Shown: piece by piece, positions 59,936 through 64,000 of the stretch
Position numbering within the stretch: the first letter of the stretch is position 1
How the letters are laid out: each line of letters opens with the position of its first letter
The notes under the pieces: generated by a model
Told to the model about the DNA's origin: nothing
Seen by the model: the letters and a program-made list of their open reading frames with translations, nothing else
The model's database searches: none
Made by a program: the position numbers and the translations under genes
Assembly (NCBI RefSeq): GCF_013911645.1
Contig: NZ_JACESV010000003.1
Location: 248,001 to 312,000 of the forward strand
From: Allomuricauda sp.
Lineage (GTDB): Bacteria > Bacteroidota > Bacteroidia > Flavobacteriales > Flavobacteriaceae
Direction: 5' to 3'
DNA length: 64,000 nt

Positions 59936-61264
59936 TTATTCTGCATTGTCCAAAAAGTCCTTCAACTTTTCTGACCATTTGTCAAAAATGGATTTTCTCT
60001 CCGTATGCGGAGCCCCATTTGTTTTGGCTCCCATATCGTGTTCTTGGCCTACCAAAACCTCTTCTTCGTGCATCTCTTCCTGATCCACTATGCGGTTTTT
60101 CTTTTTGGCCTCCAAGGAATTCATCAGCAATCCAACAGCCGTTGCGTATAATGGGCTTGCTACCTCCTCGTCCGAATCTCCGGCAAGGTGTTCGTTTGGA
60201 TAACCGATTCTTGTATCCATACCGGTAATGTATTCCACCAATTGCTTTAAATGCTTCAGTTGGCTACCTCCTCCAGTAAGGACAATTCCTGCGATCAATT
60301 TTTTCTTTTGTTCCTCGTGTCCATAATTCTTGATCTCCACATATACCTGCTCCACAATCTCCACTACACGGGCGTGAATGATCTTGGAAAGGTTTTTTAA
60401 GGTGATTTCTTTGGGTTCACGACCCCTTAACCCAGGAATGGACACGATTTCGTTGTCCTTGTTCTCTCCCGGCCAAGCGGAACCAAATTTTATCTTTAAC
60501 AACTCGGCTTGCTTCTCGATGATGGAGCAGCCTTCTTTGATGTCTTCCGTTATCACGTTGCCTCCAAATGGAATGACGGAGGTATGACGGATGATACCAT
60601 CCTTGAAAATGGCAAGGTCTGTGGTTCCACCGCCTATATCAATCAAAGCAACACCTGCTTCCTTCTCTTCCTGACTCAAAACAGCATCAGCTGACGCCAG
60701 AGGCTCTAGGGTAATGTTCCCTAAATCCAATCCGGCACTTTTGATGCATCTTCCAATATTTTTTATGGATGACACTTGCCCCACCACCACATGAAAGTTG
60801 GCTTCCAATCGACCACCATACATACCCACGGGTTCTTTGATTTCCGATTGACCGTCCACTTTGTACTCTTGCGGCAACACATGGATAATTTCTTCCCCGG
60901 GTAGCATCACCAATTTGTACACTTGGTTGCACAGTTTATCCAAATCTTCATTATCAATTACCTCTTCGGAATTGGGTCGGGTTATGTAGTCGCTGTGGTG
61001 CAGGCTTCGAATATGCTGACCCGCAATACCTACGACCACAGAACCAATTTTAAGCCCCGAATTCAATTCGGCCTGTTCCACCGCTTGCTGAATAGATGAA
61101 ATGGTCTGTGTAATATTGTTGACTACTCCACGGTGAACACCCAAACTCTTAGATCGTCCAGTGCCCAAAATCTCTATTTTTCCATACTCATTTTCCCTAC
61201 CGATGATCGCTACGATCTTGGTAGTTCCAATATCCAACCCAACTGAATAATTACCTTGTTCCAT
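59936..61264 (-). CDS. ftsA: Cell division protein FtsA
   Basis: 442 residues. Actin-like ATPase that links FtsZ to the membrane. Visible: phosphate-1 VGLDIGTTKIVAIIGREN, the 1C domain, phosphate-2 VALIDIGGGTTDLAIFKDG, the adenosine motif IVLTGGGSQLKHL, and the C-terminal amphipathic helix (SIFDKWSEKLKDFL). A linker of about 40 acidic residues lies before the helix. It lies between ftsQ (3 bp) and ftsZ. Confidence 0.97.
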   Translation of the reverse strand: MEQGNYSVGLDIGTTKIVAIIGRENEYGKIEILGTGRSKSLGVHRGVVNNITQTISSIQQAVEQAELNSGLKIGSVVVGIAGQHIRSLHHSDYITRPNSEEVIDNEDLDKLCNQVYKLVMLPGEEIIHVLPQEYKVDGQSEIKEPVGMYGGRLEANFHVVVGQVSSIKNIGRCIKSAGLDLGNITLEPLASADAVLSQEEKEAGVALIDIGGGTTDLAIFKDGIIRHTSVIPFGGNVITEDIKEGCSIIEKQAELLKIKFGSAWPGENKDNEIVSIPGLRGREPKEITLKNLSKIIHARVVEIVEQVYVEIKNYGHEEQKKKLIAGIVLTGGGSQLKHLKQLVEYITGMDTRIGYPNEHLAGDSDEEVASPLYATAVGLLMNSLEAKKKNRIVDQEEMHEEEVLVGQEHDMGAKTNGAPHTERKSIFDKWSEKLKDFLDNAE

Positions 61265-61267
61265 ACT

Positions 61268-61987
61268 TTAAATTTTGGTGCAAACCACTTGATTGTTGAA
61301 TTCCAAACTAACTGTTGCATAATCTTCCAAGGAATTGTCCTTGGCCGCCTTTGCATAAAAGGCCATAAAATTTTTGAACTTTTTGTTCAAATTGTCCACT
61401 CCGCCCAAATTCACCACAAAATTTTCCATGCGCAATTTGAGCTGATACTTTCCTTCGCTTTCAATATGTATGCCGATGACGTTCTTCCTTAAAAAATCAT
61501 CGTTGTTGATATAATCCAAAATCACATAAGCATCCTCAAGGGTTTTCCCTGTAATTTTTCCTGTAATTATCGGAACCCTTGCCGAATGGTGCTTGGATAA
61601 AGGCATACGTTCACCCAAATCATCCAAATAAAATTTGGAGACACTTTCCACTCTTCCTATTGGCTTTCGCTGAACGATCTTGGACACAAGCTCCCCGTTT
61701 ACAGTAAGATAGACCTGGGCGTTTTTGACCATGTCATTGGATAGCACAATCTCCTCTATAGTATTCAAAACTAACTGTTCTTTGGGCGTATTTTCTAGGG
61801 TTCCGTAATTTTGTATTAACAATTTATTAACCGCATCTTCAGTTAAATACAAATTGTTTTCACCAACAAATTTTACCGTCACATTTTGGACTGTTCTCTG
61901 TTGATTTCTTTGTTCGGCAAAACCGTAAAGCGCAATTACGGCCACGGACAAAAATGCCAGTTTTATGTAATCCCAATTAATGCGCAT
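61268..61987 (-). CDS. ftsQ: Cell division protein FtsQ/DivIB
   Basis: 239 residues with a short cytoplasmic start, one membrane helix (LAFLSVAVIALYGFAEQ) and a periplasmic part: POTRA-like VKFVGENNLYLTEDAVNKLL, then PIGRVESVSKFYLDDLGERMPLSK of the beta domain. Sequence conservation in this family is weak; position between murC and ftsA supports the call. It overlaps murC by 11 bp. Confidence 0.92.
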   Translation of the reverse strand: MRINWDYIKLAFLSVAVIALYGFAEQRNQQRTVQNVTVKFVGENNLYLTEDAVNKLLIQNYGTLENTPKEQLVLNTIEEIVLSNDMVKNAQVYLTVNGELVSKIVQRKPIGRVESVSKFYLDDLGERMPLSKHHSARVPIITGKITGKTLEDAYVILDYINNDDFLRKNVIGIHIESEGKYQLKLRMENFVVNLGGVDNLNKKFKNFMAFYAKAAKDNSLEDYATVSLEFNNQVVCTKI

Positions 61988-63326
61988 AACTCAATTCTTT
62001 TTTGATTTTTGGCACTTCCAGTCCAATATCCCCTGCACCAAGAGCAACCAAAACTCCTGATTTACAGTTCTTTACATCTTCCAGCAATGCTGATTTTGAA
62101 ATCAGCTTTTTATTGGGGTTCTCTATTTTTTCCAATAACCATTGAGAAGTGACTCCCTCAATCGGTTCTTCCCGTGCCGGGTAAATATCCAGCAGGATGA
62201 TTTCATCAAAATCTGAAAGACTCGCTGCAAAATCATCCACAAAATCCTTTGTTCTTGAAAAAAGATGTGGTTGAAAAATAACGGTCACCTTCTCTCCTAC
62301 ATGCATTTCCCGTATGGCTTGATGCACCGCACTGATTTCTGTTGGATGATGGGCGTAATCATCGATAAACACAAAGTCTTTTTCTTTTATCTGGTACGAG
62401 AACCTACGCTGAACACCTTTAAAACTCCCCAAAGCTTTGGCAAGGCGTTGTGGCGAACAGCCAGTTTGTACCGCCATCGCAAAAGCAGCTAATCCATTGA
62501 GTAAATTGTGCCTTCCGGGCTTATTGAACTTTACATTCTTGATTACCTCCGATGGTGTTATTAGATCAAATATGTAGGCGCCGTGTTCAATTTCAATATT
62601 TTCTATGCAGTAATCAGCTCCATCTTCAATGCCAAAGGTGGTGCCTTCCAAAGGAAGACCTTTGTGCACGAACAATTTTCCATTGGGCTTGATTCTACCT
62701 ACAAACTCCCTAAAAGAGTGTTCCAATTCTTCTTTGGTGCCGTAAATATCCAAGTGATCGGCATCCATGGATGTTACACAAGCCACAGTTGGGGTCAAAC
62801 GAAGGAACGAACGATCAAATTCATCAGCCTCCACCACCGAATATTCAGTGCCGTCCAACACAAAATTACTGTTGAAGTCCTCCGAAATCCCACCAAGGAA
62901 AGCGGTCAACGGCAATCCACATTCTTTGAGCAGATGTGCCAAAATGCAGGTGGTGGTGGTTTTACCGTGTGTACCCGCAACGGCCAAGCAAAAAGAATCC
63001 TTGGTAATAATCCCCAATACCTCGGAACGTTTTTTTAGATTGAATCCTTGGCTTTTGTAAAATTGAAATTCTGAATGTGAAGACGGTACGGCCGGCGTAT
63101 ACACCACCAAAGTGTTTGGATGTTTGAAAGTGTCCGAAATCAAATCGACATTGTCTTCAAAATGGACCGAAATGCCCTTTTCCATCAACCCATCGGTAAT
63201 GGGTGTCGGGGTTCGGTCGTATCCGGCAACCTCCTTGCCCACAAATTTGAAATAGCGTGCCAGGGCGGACATACCTATGCCTCCTATGCCAATAAAATAA
63301 ACGCTATGTATATCCTTCAAATTCAC
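61977..63326 (-). CDS. murC: UDP-N-acetylmuramate-L-alanine ligase
   Basis: 449 residues. It adds L-Ala to UDP-MurNAc. Domains: N-terminal Rossmann ([20 protein letters not shown]), ATP site [28 protein letters not shown] with [21 protein letters not shown], and the C-terminal domain with [15 protein letters not shown] and GAGDIG. Overlaps murG by 4 bp and ftsQ by 11 bp, a tightly packed division/wall operon. Confidence 0.97.
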   Translation of the reverse strand: MNLKDIHSVYFIGIGGIGMSALARYFKFVGKEVAGYDRTPTPITDGLMEKGISVHFEDNVDLISDTFKHPNTLVVYTPAVPSSHSEFQFYKSQGFNLKKRSEVLGIITKDSFCLAVAGTHGKTTTTCILAHLLKECGLPLTAFLGGISEDFNSNFVLDGTEYSVVEADEFDRSFLRLTPTVACVTSMDADHLDIYGTKEELEHSFREFVGRIKPNGKLFVHKGLPLEGTTFGIEDGADYCIENIEIEHGAYIFDLITPSEVIKNVKFNKPGRHNLLNGLAAFAMAVQTGCSPQRLAKALGSFKGVQRRFSYQIKEKDFVFIDDYAHHPTEISAVHQAIREMHVGEKVTVIFQPHLFSRTKDFVDDFAASLSDFDEIILLDIYPAREEPIEGVTSQWLLEKIENPNKKLISKSALLEDVKNCKSGVLVALGAGDIGLEVPKIKKELSYAH

Positions 63327-64000
63327 TTCAACAACTTTACTATTTCGTCCACAATATGCTCCGTTGCCTTGGGCATGGCCATTTTTTTAATGTTCTCTCC
63401 AAGTTTGTCCTGAGCCTCTTTCGAATCCATTAAACCCAGAAACCTTTTTTCAAATTCGGCATCCAACTCAACTTCCCTCAGCATAATGGCCGCATCTTTG
63501 GCCACCAAGGCTTTGGCATTTTGGGTTTGATGGTCCTCCGCCACATTGGGCGACGGGATAAAAATCACAGGTTTGCCCACCAAACAAAGTTCGGAAACCG
63601 AGCCTGCACCTGCCCTTGAGATGATAACATCCGCTGCTGCATAGGCTAGGTCCATCCGATTGACAAAGGCCAATACCTTGACGGTCCCCGATTCAAATTT
63701 TTTGTATTCTTCGTAATACAGTTTACCACACTGCCAAAGCACCTGTAATCCTTGTTCTTCAAAAAAGCCAAGCTCCTTTTCAATCAACTGATTGATTCTT
63801 CTTGCCCCAAGGCTACCCCCCAAAACAAGAACTGTTTTTTTGTTCCCATCTAGTCCAAAAAAGTTGCTCGCTTCTTGCTTGTTTTCTTTTACGTCCACCA
63901 AATCGGTTCGGATGGGGTTTCCTGTTTTTACAATTTTCTCCTTCGGAAAAAAGCGCTCCATTCCATCGTAGGCAACACAGATTTTATCCGCTTTTCCAGC
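63323..64000 (-). CDS. murG: Lipid II synthase MurG (N-terminus outside the window)
   Basis: The frame is open to the right edge; about 225 residues are visible of ~360. It is the C-terminal GT28 half: [28 protein letters not shown] (the GGSxGA motif), [40 protein letters not shown] (UDP-GlcNAc binding) and [21 protein letters not shown]. It adds GlcNAc to lipid I on the inner membrane face. The Met at 63961 is internal, not the start. Confidence 0.96.
   Translation of the reverse strand, partial: AGKADKICVAYDGMERFFPKEKIVKTGNPIRTDLVDVKENKQEASNFFGLDGNKKTVLVLGGSLGARRINQLIEKELGFFEEQGLQVLWQCGKLYYEEYKKFESGTVKVLAFVNRMDLAYAAADVIISRAGAGSVSELCLVGKPVIFIPSPNVAEDHQTQNAKALVAKDAAIMLREVELDAEFEKRFLGLMDSKEAQDKLGENIKKMAMPKATEHIVDEIVKLLK

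Overview
The window is chromosomal DNA from a marine Flavobacteriaceae bacterium, most likely of the Muricauda/Allomuricauda/Flagellimonas group. This is inferred from four things. Promoters show TAnnTTTG -7 boxes. Type IX secretion genes are present (plug protein, PorT, a CHU_C-type sorting domain). The primary sigma factor is short (287 residues), and an Na+-NQR operon ends in apbE. Gene density is high and most of the window is conserved housekeeping DNA.

Layout. 1-6.4 kb: end of an O-methyltransferase, PAP2 phosphatase, TatA, an M1 peptidase with a DUF6702 partner, a mosaic repeat tract, and two paralogous secreted proteins with carboxypeptidase-regulatory-like domains. 6.6-12 kb: a repeat-bearing surface protein joined to a T9SS-sorted protein, M15 and M48 peptidases, a small membrane protein, and an ankyrin protein. 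12-17 kb: gpmI, map, two GxxExxY cassettes (one decayed), and a methyltransferase. 16.4-23.9 kb (minus): nqrABCDEF, a small unknown gene and apbE, so the pump and its flavin-attachment enzyme are made together. 24-35.8 kb: T9SS plug, DUF3667, apaG, pruA, creatininase-like, rsmG, desaturase, aminotransferase, trkH-trkA. 36-48.9 kb: menaquinone methyltransferase, porT, RNA methyltransferase, tamL, fbaA, accD, rpsO, pnp, rpoD, rpe, ypdA. 48.9-57 kb: accessory small enzymes and two collagen-like lipoproteins set among dispersed repeats. 56.9-57.3 kb: a GIY-YIG gene between an intact and a broken tRNA-Arg. 57.4-64 kb (minus): yqeY, then ftsZ-ftsA-ftsQ-murC-murG.

The least ordinary content lies between the genes. 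(1) A 29-bp motif, TTGACACGAATT...GCTCGAAT, occurs at least ten times. It flanks both GxxExxY (PD-(D/E)XK nuclease-like) genes as inverted ends and also stands alone elsewhere, which suggests a nuclease-linked mobile or repeat-spreading cassette. (2) A 20-bp palindrome, CCTGCCT...AGGCAGG, occurs four times. Two copies sit as clean insertions inside a broken tRNA-Arg whose intact sister lies about 250 bp away. (3) A GIY-YIG nuclease gene lies exactly between those two tRNA copies and takes its stop codon from the broken one. (4) A 158-bp MITE-like long inverted repeat abuts the map promoter. (5) Several genes have the -7 box only a few bases from the ATG, implying leaderless or near-leaderless mRNAs.
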